Shown one piece after another: positions 35,288 through 44,603 of a DNA stretch of 64,000 bases. The position numbers and the translations under genes are program-made. The stretch's first letter is position 1, and every line of letters starts with the position of its first letter. The notes beneath the pieces were generated by a model. The model searched no databases. It had not been told where the DNA came from and saw nothing but the letters and a program-made list of their open reading frames with translations. The DNA is from Pseudomonas fildesensis (GTDB taxonomy: Bacteria; Pseudomonadota; Gammaproteobacteria; Pseudomonadales; Pseudomonadaceae): positions 620,001 to 684,000 of the forward strand of contig NZ_LFMW01000001.1 of the NCBI RefSeq assembly GCF_001050345.1, read 5' to 3'.

Positions 35288-35617
35288 ATGTTGCTACGTT
35301 ATGCAGCATTGGCGGCCATGGTCGTCGCGGCGTCCGGGTGTGTGCAAGAGCGCGTGGTGCATGAGCGCCGACCGGTGCAACGTGAGTATGTCGAGGTGGT
35401 CGCACCACAACCGCCGCCGGTTCAGGTGATCGAAGTCGAGCCCGCAATACGCGAAGGTTATGTATGGTCACGCGGCTACTGGCGTTGGGAAGGCGGGCGG
35501 TATGTCGCGGTTCACGGCCATTGGGAACCGGTGCGCCAGGGCTATCGCTATGTGCATCCGCACTGGGTGCAGCGTAACGACGGTTACCACTGGCAGGGGG
35601 GTGGCTGGGTTCGCTGA
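35288..35617 (+). CDS. YXWGXW-type small lipoprotein
   Basis: 109-aa exported protein. A lipobox at about residues 15-18 (AASGC) makes C18 the lipidated residue. A charged Pro-rich linker follows, then an aromatic repeat region (YVWSRGYWRWEGGRYV, HGHWEPVRQGYRYV, HPHWVQRNDGYHWQGGGW) of the YXWGXW repeat class. These are envelope proteins of unknown role, often stress-linked. Stands alone with no clear operon partner. Confidence 0.85.
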   Translation: MLLRYAALAAMVVAASGCVQERVVHERRPVQREYVEVVAPQPPPVQVIEVEPAIREGYVWSRGYWRWEGGRYVAVHGHWEPVRQGYRYVHPHWVQRNDGYHWQGGGWVR

Positions 35618-35758
35618 GCCCTGGCCAGGTCGGCTTCTTCGTACCCAGGAGCCGAACTTGCCGCAACGATGCGAGAAGCGTGCGCACGTGGGGCTTTCTC
35701 TGGATCAAGGGTAGATGCGGTTTTTACCAAAGCCTGCCCTTGGACTTAATGCTTCGAC

Positions 35759-36154
35759 TCAGGCCAGTCGCTTCATACCGCTGGCCTTGACGGCGTTGAG
35801 GTCGAAGGTAGCGGTGTACTCGCATCCGGCTGCGTGGGCGCAGCGCTCGATCAGGCAGTCAGCAAAATCAGCGTTGTTTGCCGAGAACCGTCGGAGCGCC
35901 CGCCAGATGACCTCGGCATGCTCGATGGTCAATTCTCGGGTACGCAGCAGTGTTTCCAGCACCGTCACCACGTCGCTCTTGGCGGACTGGTAGCAGCTTT
36001 GTAAAACCCATACCAACTCCACCACGGACACCAGGCTGACAAAACCTGGCGAAAATGTAGTGAGGGATTCGATCAGCGCATTAGCCTTGGGGGATTGAAC
36101 GGGATCATCCTGGGTGACATAGCGCACCAGCACATTGGTATCCAGTCCGATCAT
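35759..36154 (-). CDS. vapC: VapC-type PIN-domain toxin
   Basis: Toxin ribonuclease of a type II toxin-antitoxin pair; VapC proteins cleave tRNA or rRNA. The 131 aa carry the PIN acidic set: D5 (GLDTNVLVRY), E46 (VSVVELVW), D96 and D99 (NNADFADC), with D118 nearby. Overlaps the antitoxin gene by 4 bases (ATGA). No damage to active-site residues, so it should be active. Confidence 0.9.
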   Translation of the reverse strand: MIGLDTNVLVRYVTQDDPVQSPKANALIESLTTFSPGFVSLVSVVELVWVLQSCYQSAKSDVVTVLETLLRTRELTIEHAEVIWRALRRFSANNADFADCLIERCAHAAGCEYTATFDLNAVKASGMKRLA

Positions 36155-36408
36155 CCCGCTTTCACTCCCTGTGCGGCGATGGCGCGGTTCATGTCGTCAA
36201 TGGAGACCGCCAGGGCAGGCTTCTGGATCAACCCCTTGAGGTCGTGAACGGTTTTGCTCGCGGCAATAATGGAAAACTTGCCGTCTTCCATTTCGACAAA
36301 TTCAACCCGGTCGCCGGTTTCCAGGCCCAGGGCAGTCCTGACCTGGACGGGAATGGTGATTTGCCCTTTTGAGGTAAGTGTGGCGGTTGCCATAGTATAA
36401 ATTTCCAT
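36151..36408 (-). CDS. vapB: AbrB/MazE-fold antitoxin (VapB)
   Basis: 85-aa antitoxin. MEIYTMATATLTSKGQ (start 36408) is chosen because AAGGAG lies 7 bases upstream, whereas the ATG five codons on has no SD. The N-terminal half is an AbrB-type DNA-binding swapped hairpin (TLTSKGQITIPVQVRTALGLETGDRVEF). The C-terminal half (KTVHDLKGLIQKPALAVS) should thread into VapC. Expected to repress its own promoter with VapC. Confidence 0.9.
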   Translation of the reverse strand: MEIYTMATATLTSKGQITIPVQVRTALGLETGDRVEFVEMEDGKFSIIAASKTVHDLKGLIQKPALAVSIDDMNRAIAAQGVKAG

Positions 36409-36417
36409 CGTGATACT

Positions 36418-36435
36418 CCTTACCTTAGGGTAAGG
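36418..36435. promoter_or_regulatory. Candidate vapBC operator
   Basis: CCTTACC-TTAG-GGTAAGG is an exact 7-4-7 palindrome starting 9 bases before the vapB start codon. One arm includes the AAGG of the ribosome binding site, so the protein complex could block both transcription and translation. Confidence 0.6.
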
Positions 36436-36598
36436 AATCGTGGAGGACAAGATCCGTTGGTCCATAGGTTGCTCATCTCGTGTGGGTTAGTCGGGACACC
36501 AAAAAAGATAGCCCGACTTCTCCAATCCACACGCCTGAAAACGCGTGTAAAGAGATACCGCATGTGTGTGGCAATGCAGCGCTAACTCACCGCGCCAT

Positions 36599-37972
36599 TC
36601 ATTGCACGACGCGATAGCACGGCACATACGCCGCGCCGCCCGGCAGCTTCATGCGGTGCTGGGCGACGAACGCCTGTAACAGCTCGTCCAGCGGTTTCAT
36701 GATGGCCGGGTCGCCGTGGATTTCGTACGGGCCATGCTCTTCAATCAGGCGAATGCCCTTGTCCTTGACGTTGCCCGCCACGATCCCCGAGAACGCGCGA
36801 CGCAAGTTGGCCGCCAGTTCATGGGGCGGCAATGTGTGGCTCAGTTGCAGGCTGGCCATGTTTTCGTGGGTCGGGTCGAATGGGCGCTGGAAGCCTTCGT
36901 CGATCTTCAGCAGCCAGTTGAAGTGGAACGCGTCGTTGCGCTCGCGGCGGAACTGTTTCACCGCCTTGAGGCCGGCGGTCATCTGGCGGGCCACTTCGGC
37001 CGGGTCGTCAATGATGATCTGGTAGTGCGCCTGCGCCGCTTCGCCGAGGGTGGCGCCGACGAATGCGTGCAGTTGTTGCAGGTACGGTGCGGTGTGTTTC
37101 GGCCCGGTGAGGATGACCGGGAACGGCAGTTCGCGGTTGTCCGGGTGCATCAGGATACCGAGCAGGTACAGGAACTCTTCGGCCGTGCCGGCGCCGCCCG
37201 GGAAGATGATGATGCCGTGGCCGACACGCACGAAGGCTTCCAGGCGTTTTTCGATGTCCGGCAGAATCACCAGCTCGTTGACGATCGGGTTAGGCGCTTC
37301 GGCGGCGATGATGCCCGGCTCGGTCAGGCCCAGGTAGCGCCCGCCGGTAATGCGTTGCTTGGCGTGGGAAATGGTCGCGCCCTTCATCGGGCCTTTCATC
37401 ACGCCGGGGCCGCAGCCGGTGCACACGTCGAGGCTGCGCAGGCCCAGTTCGTGGCCGACTTTTTTGGTGTATTTGTATTCTTCGGTATTGATCGAGTGCC
37501 CGCCCCAGCACACCACGATCTTCGGCTCGACACCCGGGCGCAGCGTACGGGCGTTGCGCAACAGGTGGAACACGTAGTCGGTAATGCCCTGGGAGTTGCT
37601 CAGGTCGATGCGCTGGCTGTCGAGTTCGTTCTCTGTGTAGACGATGTCGCGCAGGGCGCTGAAGAGCATTTCGCGGGTGCTGGCGATCATTTCGCCATCG
37701 ACGAAGGCGTCGGCCGGGGCGTTCAACAGTTCGAGGCGCACGCCACGGTCCTGCTGGTGGATGCGCACTTCAAAGTCTTTGTAGGCGTCGAGGATGGTCT
37801 TGGCGTTGTCGATGTGCGCGCCGGTGTTGAGGATGGCCAGGGCGCACTGGCGGAACAGCGTATAGATGCTGCCGGTACCGGCTTCGCTCAGTTGCTGGAC
37901 TTCACGCTGGGAGAGGGTTTCGAGGCTGCCCTTGGGGCTGACGGAGGCATTGATGACTTGACGTTGGGGCAT
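36599..37972 (-). CDS. ppnN: Nucleotide 5'-monophosphate nucleosidase PpnN
   Basis: Cleaves purine and pyrimidine nucleoside monophosphates to base and ribose 5-phosphate; E. coli PpnN is stimulated by (p)ppGpp. 457 aa (E. coli YgdH/PpnN 454). The LOG-family motif PGGAGTAEE near residue 257 is intact, as is CTGCGPGVMKGPMKGA. N-terminal DUF4478 and C-terminal DUF3412 regions flank it. ATG at 37972. Monocistronic; its role in purine salvage links it loosely to the purine uptake genes 6 kb away. Confidence 0.95.
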   Translation of the reverse strand: MPQRQVINASVSPKGSLETLSQREVQQLSEAGTGSIYTLFRQCALAILNTGAHIDNAKTILDAYKDFEVRIHQQDRGVRLELLNAPADAFVDGEMIASTREMLFSALRDIVYTENELDSQRIDLSNSQGITDYVFHLLRNARTLRPGVEPKIVVCWGGHSINTEEYKYTKKVGHELGLRSLDVCTGCGPGVMKGPMKGATISHAKQRITGGRYLGLTEPGIIAAEAPNPIVNELVILPDIEKRLEAFVRVGHGIIIFPGGAGTAEEFLYLLGILMHPDNRELPFPVILTGPKHTAPYLQQLHAFVGATLGEAAQAHYQIIIDDPAEVARQMTAGLKAVKQFRRERNDAFHFNWLLKIDEGFQRPFDPTHENMASLQLSHTLPPHELAANLRRAFSGIVAGNVKDKGIRLIEEHGPYEIHGDPAIMKPLDELLQAFVAQHRMKLPGGAAYVPCYRVVQ

Positions 37973-38120
37973 TCTGATTCCTTGAAAGCGCAGCCACCGC
38001 GCCCGTTTGGAGGCGATGGCTTGAGAATGATGGGCGCCAAAACCGGCCGCACGAGACGGTTATTTTCCTCAGGCGCAACGCCGAGTGCAAACACCGTCCA
38101 GTACCATCATGCCGCAGAAC

Positions 38121-38945
38121 CTACTGAATCAGCTTCCAGTTTTTGTAGAAAACCCGACGCAGGGTGAACACCAGGCCGGCAAAACCCGCGATCACGCCGT
38201 TGAGCACCGAGGGCAGCAAGGTCGGCCGCACGATATCAATGAACAGGCAGTAACGTTTTGCGTCGTTTTTGTTGAAGGACGCATGCATCAGCGTGTCATC
38301 GAAAATAAACAGCGGATCGTCGTGCCAGTAGTGTTTGTGCTTGCCGACCTGGATGTACACGCCGTCGTGGTGAGGCGCCGGCGCCATGTTGTAGAGCACG
38401 CGAAACATCATGCGCAGCGGGCCGAAATGAAAGGACGTCGAGCGATTTTCGTTGAACACCGACACGCCAATCGTCTTCACGAACGGCAGTTTTTTGCGCA
38501 GTTCCGGGATATCCAGGGTGGTTTCAATCGGCCGTCCGTACCACTGGAAAAACAGCATGCCACGCTTTTTCTCGGCCATGCGCTCGTCCAGGTAACCGAT
38601 GATTTCGTCCTTGTGGGCCATGGCGTCATCGATCACCTGTTGCAGGTCTTCACGCCAGGCGGGCGGCAGTTCGCGCATCGTATAGACGTGGCGGTTGCGG
38701 CTGCTGAGCAGGTCGAACAGGGTGTTGAACGGCGCCAGTAGCCAGGTATTACGGCCACTGCCGATGAAATATTTTTTGAAGGTGTCGCTGTCGTAAAGGC
38801 CATTGCGCAGGAAATCGTAGACACCGCAGACCAGCACCAGCCCGAGGAACACTTCAGTGGTCAGGGGGAACAGGCAAATAATCAGCAGCACGCCGACTAC
38901 CCAGGCGACCGACACGGCTTTTTTGCGTAACGCAGACTTGCTCAT
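38121..38945 (-). CDS. AspH/LpxO-like dioxygenase-fold membrane protein
   Basis: 274 aa, starting MSKSALRKKAV at 38945 with GGAG upstream. Two N-terminal helices (about residues 11-30 and 32-44), a cytosolic aspartyl/asparaginyl beta-hydroxylase domain (about 90-241) and a C-terminal helix (244-262). LpxO relatives hydroxylate lipid A acyl chains. Putative iron ligands H173 (STSFHFGP) and H221 (IFDDTLMHASFN) and the 2-oxoglutarate arginine R231 are kept. The third conserved histidine of the AspH core (RMHLG in AspH) is missing; the strand reads FRVLYNM. Substrate uncertain. Divergent from fabV. Confidence 0.8.
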   Translation of the reverse strand: MSKSALRKKAVSVAWVVGVLLIICLFPLTTEVFLGLVLVCGVYDFLRNGLYDSDTFKKYFIGSGRNTWLLAPFNTLFDLLSSRNRHVYTMRELPPAWREDLQQVIDDAMAHKDEIIGYLDERMAEKKRGMLFFQWYGRPIETTLDIPELRKKLPFVKTIGVSVFNENRSTSFHFGPLRMMFRVLYNMAPAPHHDGVYIQVGKHKHYWHDDPLFIFDDTLMHASFNKNDAKRYCLFIDIVRPTLLPSVLNGVIAGFAGLVFTLRRVFYKNWKLIQ

Positions 38946-39267
38946 GAAACTCAGCTCCAGCTGGACGCCATTCGACAGGTCCGGATCCGTGGCCGCGAGT
39001 GGAAAAAGGTTTTGAAACATATTGAAACAACTGCGTCATGATAAGACGTTCAGCGACAGATAGGCGTTTTAAATAGTGCGATTTTGTGAAGGAATTACAT
39101 ATTTTTTAAGGGTCGCCTGGCGCATCCGGCGAATTGGCGATTGGATTTTGTAAACAGAAGATTTGCGACTATCGTGACGCTTCGGTTTTTTGGACGTCAT
39201 AGACCGGTACGATTGAAGTTGAATGGCCACCATTGGCCTTCGGCACCTTGGAAGAGGCAGAAATTTT
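38946..39267. other. Divergent promoter region upstream of fabV (322 bp)
   Basis: AT-richer than its surroundings. A plausible sigma-70 promoter for fabV is TTGTAA (39148-39153), 16-bp spacer, TATCGT (39170-39175). No gene or RNA recognised. Confidence 0.4.
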
Positions 39268-40461
39268 ATGATCATCAAACCGCGGGTCCGTGGCTTTATC
39301 TGTGTGACCGCTCACCCTGTTGGCTGTGAAGCGAACGTCAAGCAGCAGATCGACTACGTGACTGAGCACGGCGCCATTGAAGGCGGCCCGAAGAAGGTGC
39401 TGGTCCTCGGCGCTTCCACCGGTTACGGCCTGGCCGCGCGCATCAGTGCCGCGTTTGGCAGCAACGCCGACACCCTGGGCGTGTTTTTTGAGAAAGAAGG
39501 CGAAGAAGGCAAGCTGAGCTCCGCCGGCTGGTACAACAGCGCCGCGTTCGAGAAGTTTGCCGTCGAAAAAGGCCTGTACGCCAAGAGCATCAACGGCGAC
39601 GCGTTCTCCGACGAGATCAAGCGCCTGACCATCGAAACCATTAAGAAAGACCTGGGCAAGATCGACCTGGTGGTCTACAGCCTGGCCGCGCCACGCCGTA
39701 CCGACCCGCAAGGCGTGGTGCACACCTCCACCCTCAAGCCGATCGGCAAAGCCGTGACCCTGCGCGGTATCAACACCGACAAGGGCGTTGTGGTCGACAC
39801 CACGCTTGAGCCTGCAACCCAGGAAGAAATCGACGGCACCGTGAAAGTCATGGGTGGCGAAGACTGGCAGCTGTGGATCGACGCCCTGCGTGACGCCGAC
39901 GTGCTGGCCGAAGGTGCCAAGACCACCGCATTCACCTACCTCGGTGAAAAGCTGACCCAGGACATCTATTGGAACGGTTCCATCGGCGAAGCCAAGAAAG
40001 ACCTCGACAAAAAAGTCCTGACCCTGCGCGACAACCTCGCCGCGCTGAAAGGCGACGCCCGTGTATCGGTGCTCAAGGCCGTGGTCACCCAGGCCAGCTC
40101 GGCGATCCCGATCATGCCGCTGTACCTGTCGCTGCTGTTCAAAGTGATGAAAGAGCAGGGCACCCACGAAGGTTGCATCGAGCAGGTCTACGGCCTGTTC
40201 AAGGACAGCCTGTACGGTAAAGAGCCGAAGCTCGACGCCGACGGTCGCCTGCGTGCCGACCTCGCCGAGCTGGAGCCGAAAGTCCAGGACGCCGTCGCCG
40301 CACTGTGGGATCAGGTCACCGATGACAACGTCAACGAGATCAGTGATTTCACCGGCTACAAGGCTGAGTTCCTGCGCTTGTTCGGCTTTGAGATCGACGG
40401 CGTGGACTACGAGGCTGATGTGAATCCGACCGTGAAGATCAAAGGCTTGGTTCAAGCCTAA
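39268..40461 (+). CDS. fabV: trans-2-enoyl-ACP/CoA reductase FabV
   Basis: NADH-dependent enoyl reductase that completes each fatty-acid elongation cycle; FabV is the triclosan-insensitive isozyme. 397 aa, start [10 protein letters not shown] at 39268. Cofactor-binding [12 protein letters not shown] at 48-59, and the FabV-specific catalytic pair Y234-x8-K243 ([12 protein letters not shown]). The final 30 residues follow the family. Monocistronic, followed by a degenerate REP hairpin that may serve as terminator. Confidence 0.97.
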   Translation: MIIKPRVRGFICVTAHPVGCEANVKQQIDYVTEHGAIEGGPKKVLVLGASTGYGLAARISAAFGSNADTLGVFFEKEGEEGKLSSAGWYNSAAFEKFAVEKGLYAKSINGDAFSDEIKRLTIETIKKDLGKIDLVVYSLAAPRRTDPQGVVHTSTLKPIGKAVTLRGINTDKGVVVDTTLEPATQEEIDGTVKVMGGEDWQLWIDALRDADVLAEGAKTTAFTYLGEKLTQDIYWNGSIGEAKKDLDKKVLTLRDNLAALKGDARVSVLKAVVTQASSAIPIMPLYLSLLFKVMKEQGTHEGCIEQVYGLFKDSLYGKEPKLDADGRLRADLAELEPKVQDAVAALWDQVTDDNVNEISDFTGYKAEFLRLFGFEIDGVDYEADVNPTVKIKGLVQA

Positions 40462-40477
40462 ACGCGGTTGAAAAAAG

Positions 40478-40520
40478 TGTGGGAGGGGTGGTGCGACGAC
40501 TCGACGTGCTCCCTCCCACA
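40478..40520. repeat. Decayed REP hairpin after fabV
   Basis: TGTGGGAGGG and CCCTCCCACA are exact outer arms, but the CTTGC core has been replaced by unrelated sequence. It follows a six-A run and may stop fabV transcripts. Confidence 0.7.
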
Positions 40521-40636
40521 TTCAATCTGCGTAAATCCTCCCTTTTGGGAACTCTCCTACAAGCCATCGCGCTCCCTCCCCCGCGCTCAATCTGCCAGAC
40601 TCCTTCGGCTATCAAGCCACGCTAACGGAGGATCTG

Positions 40637-41260
40637 ATGACGATTCGTGCAGTAGTTTTTGATTTCGGCGGTGTCCTGTTCGACTGGAACCCGCACCACC
40701 TGTACCGCAAGCTGATTGTTGATGAACACGAGCGGCAATGGTTTCTCGACAACATCTGCACCCAGGCCTGGAACACCGAGCAGGACGCCGGCCGCTCCCT
40801 GGCCGAGGGTACGCGCAGCCTGATCGATGAGTACCCGCATCACAAAGCCTTGATCCAGGCGTACTACGACCGCTGGCATGAAATGCTGCGTGGCCCGCTG
40901 CCGGAAGGCGTGCAGATTCTCAAGGCGCTGCATCAGGCCAATATGCCGTTGTTCGGGCTCACCAACTGGTCGGCCGAGACGTTCCCCTATGCGCTCGCCC
41001 ACTACCCGTTCCTGAAGCATTTCCAAGACATCGCGGTCTCAGGCAAGATGAAGCTGATCAAGCCCGATCCGGCGATCTACCATGCCAGCCTCGCCCAGGT
41101 ACGCGCCCACCTGCCGGATATCCAGCCAAGCGAAGTGGTGTTTATCGATGATGTCGCCGGCAATATCGAGGCCGCCATCGCCCTGGGTTGGCAGGGCATC
41201 CACCATGTGTCTGCCGAGCGCACTGCCGCTTGTTTGCGTGAGATGAGGGTGGGGTTCTAG
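40637..41260 (+). CDS. HAD-superfamily hydrolase
   Basis: 207-aa HAD-IA phosphatase-like protein: motif I FDFGGVLFDWN with the nucleophile D9 (second aspartate position replaced by glycine-glycine, as in the YihX/haloacid group), motif II LTNW near 116, motif III lysine in KPDPAIYHAS, and motif IV FIDDVAGNIEAA. Closest in layout to YihX-type alpha-D-glucose-1-phosphate phosphatases, but the substrate is not proven. AACGGAGG precedes the ATG. Overlaps the convergent LysR gene by 4 bases. Confidence 0.88.
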   Translation: MTIRAVVFDFGGVLFDWNPHHLYRKLIVDEHERQWFLDNICTQAWNTEQDAGRSLAEGTRSLIDEYPHHKALIQAYYDRWHEMLRGPLPEGVQILKALHQANMPLFGLTNWSAETFPYALAHYPFLKHFQDIAVSGKMKLIKPDPAIYHASLAQVRAHLPDIQPSEVVFIDDVAGNIEAAIALGWQGIHHVSAERTAACLREMRVGF

Positions 41261-42162
41261 CGGGCCCACTTTTCCATGACGAAATCAACGAAGGCCCGCA
41301 ACTTGGGCAGACGATAGCGATCCTGGCCGTACATCAAGTGCATCGGCCGGCTGGGCAGTTGATAGGCAGTCAGCAACGCCACCAGCTTGCCGGTCTGCAG
41401 GTCGGGTTGCACCAGGGCATCGGGCAACATGACGATGCCCATGCCTTGCACGGCCGCCTGGCGCAAGGCTTGCGAGCTGTTGATGGTCAGCGAACCCGAC
41501 ACGGGAATCTCTACTTCGCCCTCTGCCCCGGTCATGCGCCAGAGCTTGTCGGCGTTGCGCCAGTCATCAGTGGAGGGGTAGGCGAACGCCAGGCAATCAT
41601 GCTGTTGCAGGTCTTCGGGCGTTTGCGGCGTGCCGCGTCGCGCCAGGTAGTCCTTTGATGCGCAGAGGGTGATCGTGTAGTCCTGCATCGGCCGGGCGAT
41701 CAGGCTTGAGGGTTCCAGTTCGCCCAGGCGGATGGCCGCGTCGAAACCGCTGTCGATCATGTCCACGCGTTGGTTGCTGAGCACCACGTACAGCTTGATC
41801 AGCGGGTAGCGTCGGGAGAATTCGCTCAAGGCTGGCGCCAGGCGCTCGGTGCCGAAGGCGGGTGGGGCGGTGATGCGCAGCGTGCCTTTGGGCACGTCGC
41901 TGTTAGCCTGCTCGGCCAATTGCTCGGAGTCAGCCACCAGCCCCAGTACTTCGAGGCAGCGTTGGTAATACTGCCCGCCGAACTCTGTGAGGCTTTGTTT
42001 ACGCGTGGTGCGCTTGAGCAGGCTGACGCCCAGCCGTTGCTCGAGCGCGCGCAGGTGGTTGCCGACCATGGTGGTCGACATCCCGCAGGCCTGGGCGGCG
42101 GCGGTCATGCTGCCGGTCTCGACCACTTTCACGTACACCGACATCGCCTGGAACAGATCCAT
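41257..42162 (-). CDS. LysR-type regulator (next to aminotransferase)
   Basis: 301 aa from the ATG at 42162 (MDLFQAMSVYVKVVETGS), which has AGGGA 6 bases upstream; an in-frame TTG two codons earlier is less likely. HTH SMTAAAQACGMSTTMVGNHL and effector domain GTLRITAPPAFG, DAAIRLGELEPSSL place it in the CrgA/DmlR-like LysR group. Divergent from the acetylornithine-aminotransferase-like gene with 103 bp between, so a likely regulator of it. Confidence 0.9.
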   Translation of the reverse strand: MDLFQAMSVYVKVVETGSMTAAAQACGMSTTMVGNHLRALEQRLGVSLLKRTTRKQSLTEFGGQYYQRCLEVLGLVADSEQLAEQANSDVPKGTLRITAPPAFGTERLAPALSEFSRRYPLIKLYVVLSNQRVDMIDSGFDAAIRLGELEPSSLIARPMQDYTITLCASKDYLARRGTPQTPEDLQQHDCLAFAYPSTDDWRNADKLWRMTGAEGEVEIPVSGSLTINSSQALRQAAVQGMGIVMLPDALVQPDLQTGKLVALLTAYQLPSRPMHLMYGQDRYRLPKLRAFVDFVMEKWAR

Positions 42163-42265
42163 TATCAATCCCTGATTTAAAGTTATTGCAGGAACGCGCA
42201 GTTTATCCAGCTTGAGTGGCTAACGATACTTCACTCATCCCCACGATGCACTGGAGCTTGCCACC

Positions 42266-43435
42266 ATGACCGCCGCCTGCCTGATGACCACTTACCAACC
42301 CTTGGCCCTGAGCTTCACACGCGGCCTGGGCACGCGCCTGTGGGACCAACAGGGGCGCGAATACCTCGACGCGGTGGCGGGTGTGGCGGTGACCAATGTC
42401 GGGCATTCCCACCCGAAACTGGTGACGGCCATCAGTGAACAGGCCGGCTTGCTGTTGCACACCTCCAACCTCTACAGCATCGATTGGCAGCAACGCCTGG
42501 CCGGGCGCCTGACGCAGTTGTCAGGCCTGGACCGCGCTTTCTTCAACAACTCCGGCGCGGAGGCCAACGAAACAGCGTTGAAACTGGCCCGTCTGCATGG
42601 CTGGAAAAAGGGCATCGAAGAGCCGCTGGTGGTGGTGATGGAAAACGCCTTTCACGGCCGCACCCTCGGCACCATGGCCGCTAGCGATGGGCCGTCGGTG
42701 CGCCTGGGCTTCCAGCGCTTGCCGGGGGATTTTCTCAAGGTGGGTTTTGGTGATTTGGCAGCGCTGGAGGCGATGACTCAACAGTTCGGTGCTCGCATCG
42801 CTGCGGTTCTGCTGGAACCGATCCAGGGCGAAAGCGGTGTGCTGGTGGCGCCGCCCGGTTATCTCAAAGCCTTGCGTGATCATTGCACGCGCCATGGCTG
42901 GCTGATGATGCTCGACGAGATCCAGACCGGCATCGGCCGCACCGGCACCTGGTTTGCCTTCCAGCACGAAGGCATTGTGCCGGACGTGATGACCCTGGCC
43001 AAAGGCCTCGGCAATGGCGTGCCCATCGGTGCCTGCCTGGCCCGGGACAGCGTCGCCCAGTTGTTCACGCCGGGCAGTCACGGCAGCACGTTTGGCGGCA
43101 ATCCGCTGGCCTGCCGGGTGGGGTGCACGGTGCTGGACATTATCGAGGAGCAAGGCCTGTTGCAGAATGCCGCGCAACAGGGTGAACACTTGCTGGCACG
43201 GCTGCGGGTGGAGTTGAGCGAGCATTCGCAGGTGCTCGCGATTCGTGGGCAGGGCTTGATGGTCGGGATCGAGTTGGCCCGGCCTTATCGCGACCTGGCC
43301 CAGCGCGCAGCCCAGGAGCACGGGCTGCTGATCAACGTGACGCGGGGCAAGATCATTCGACTGCTGCCGCCGTTGACGCTGGATGGCAAGGAGGTCGAGA
43401 TGATCGTGCGGGCCATTATCCGGTTACTGGATTAA
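42266..43435 (+). CDS. Class III aminotransferase, acetylornithine/succinylornithine type
   Basis: 389-aa PLP enzyme of the ArgD subgroup. The PLP lysine is in [15 protein letters not shown], the PLP-pyridine aspartate in [16 protein letters not shown], and the cofactor-phosphate loop in [15 protein letters not shown]. Family members transfer the terminal amino group of acetylornithine or related compounds. As a paralog under a LysR gene it is more likely catabolic or specialised than the main arginine-pathway argD; that is inference. GGAG lies 9 bases before the ATG. Confidence 0.9.
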   Translation: MTAACLMTTYQPLALSFTRGLGTRLWDQQGREYLDAVAGVAVTNVGHSHPKLVTAISEQAGLLLHTSNLYSIDWQQRLAGRLTQLSGLDRAFFNNSGAEANETALKLARLHGWKKGIEEPLVVVMENAFHGRTLGTMAASDGPSVRLGFQRLPGDFLKVGFGDLAALEAMTQQFGARIAAVLLEPIQGESGVLVAPPGYLKALRDHCTRHGWLMMLDEIQTGIGRTGTWFAFQHEGIVPDVMTLAKGLGNGVPIGACLARDSVAQLFTPGSHGSTFGGNPLACRVGCTVLDIIEEQGLLQNAAQQGEHLLARLRVELSEHSQVLAIRGQGLMVGIELARPYRDLAQRAAQEHGLLINVTRGKIIRLLPPLTLDGKEVEMIVRAIIRLLD

Positions 43436-43445
43436 CTCATACGCT

Positions 43446-43552
43446 CGTTCCCACGCTCTGCGTGGGAATGCATCCTGTGACGCTCTGCGTCACGCTTTTA
43501 AGAGCTGACGCAGAGCGTCCAGGGCGGCATTCCTTTGCTGCGCGTGGGAACG
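43446..43552 (-). repeat. 107-bp palindromic element, copy 1
   Basis: Ends are CGTTCCCACGC and GCGTGGGAACG, with inner GTGACGC/GCGTCAC and GACGCAGAGCGTC hairpins. It aligns over its full length, in opposite orientation, with the element at 48318-48424 (13 mismatches by hand). Non-coding, between the aminotransferase and punR genes. Confidence 0.85.
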
Positions 43553-43566
43553 ATCACGCGTCGTCT

Positions 43567-44481
43567 TCAGCGGTCTGGACCATTCAACCACTCCTGGTTC
43601 AGGGTCTCCTTATCCCCCAGGTATTCCAGCAACCACGCCATGGCCGGGGACAGTTTGTTCTGTGCCCAGGCCACGCACGACGGGCTGGCGGGGAAGGGCC
43701 GGGTCAGTTGCAGGGCTACCAGTTCGCCGCGTTCGATCCACGGCAACACCTGATGCGCTGGCGCCATGCCGACGCACAGGCCGTCGCGCAGGCAGTCAAT
43801 CGCCGAGGCCCAGTTGGGCACCACCAGACGGCGCTGGTTATCCAGGGTCCAGGTGTCGCGCTTGGGCAGGTTGCGCGAGGTGTCGGTCATGCACAGCGAG
43901 GCGAAGGGGCGCAGTTGGTCGTCGCTGAGCAACCCTTCGACGGCCGCCAGCGGGTGCCTGGCGCTGACCACGCACAGCCAGTTCAACAGGCCCATGTCGC
44001 GAAAGGTGAAATGGCTGGCCACCGGCACCGCGCTGGTGGCGCCGATCACAATGTCGGTGCGCTCATCGGCCAGCGCATCCCACACGCCGTTGTACACCTC
44101 GTATTCCAGCAGCAACTCCACCTCGGGAAACCGGCGATAAAAATCCAGCACCAACTGCTGGCAGCGTTGAGGTTTGACGATGGAATCCACCGCAACCTTT
44201 AATTGGCCACTCCAGCCGTTGGCGACCTGCTGGCACAAACGCCGGGTGCCGAGCATTTTTTTCATCACGCCCCGGGCTTCGTCTATAAATAGACGGCCGG
44301 CGGGCGTCAGTTCCACATCACGATGGCGCCGCACAAACAGGGGTACCGCCAGCCATTCTTCAAGCTGACGTACCGTGTAGCTGATGGCCGACGGCACGCG
44401 GTGCAGTTCCTGGGCCGCTGCGCTGAAGCTGCCATGGCGCGCGACCGCATCCACGACATCCAGTGAGTATTCGGACCACAT
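43567..44481 (-). CDS. punR: LysR regulator of purine uptake PunR
   Basis: 304-aa LysR protein. The start MWSEYSLDVVDAVARHGSFS (44481), with AAGG 8 bases upstream, matches E. coli PunR (YdhB) almost residue for residue at the N-terminus; the in-frame TTG 15 bases earlier is rejected. Further matches: AAAQELHRVPSAISYTVRQL (HTH), RRHRDVELTPAG and WLLEYLGDKETLN. In E. coli PunR activates punC in response to adenosine/purine nucleosides. Here it is divergent from punC with 122 bp between. Confidence 0.93.
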   Translation of the reverse strand: MWSEYSLDVVDAVARHGSFSAAAQELHRVPSAISYTVRQLEEWLAVPLFVRRHRDVELTPAGRLFIDEARGVMKKMLGTRRLCQQVANGWSGQLKVAVDSIVKPQRCQQLVLDFYRRFPEVELLLEYEVYNGVWDALADERTDIVIGATSAVPVASHFTFRDMGLLNWLCVVSARHPLAAVEGLLSDDQLRPFASLCMTDTSRNLPKRDTWTLDNQRRLVVPNWASAIDCLRDGLCVGMAPAHQVLPWIERGELVALQLTRPFPASPSCVAWAQNKLSPAMAWLLEYLGDKETLNQEWLNGPDR

Positions 44482-44603
44482 TGCCGTTGCCTTCAAAATT
44501 ATTGATAGGTGTTTCCAATTATTATCGCTTCACAGGCGATTTGTCAGCTTCATAATGGGCGCCAGTCAGCAAATTGTTTGATGGCAGGACTTACAAGGCT
44601 TCA

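Noticed and set aside
35202..35708. 168-codon minus-strand frame over the small lipoprotein gene
   Set aside because: The plus-strand lipoprotein has a signal peptide, lipobox and family repeats; the antisense frame has none.
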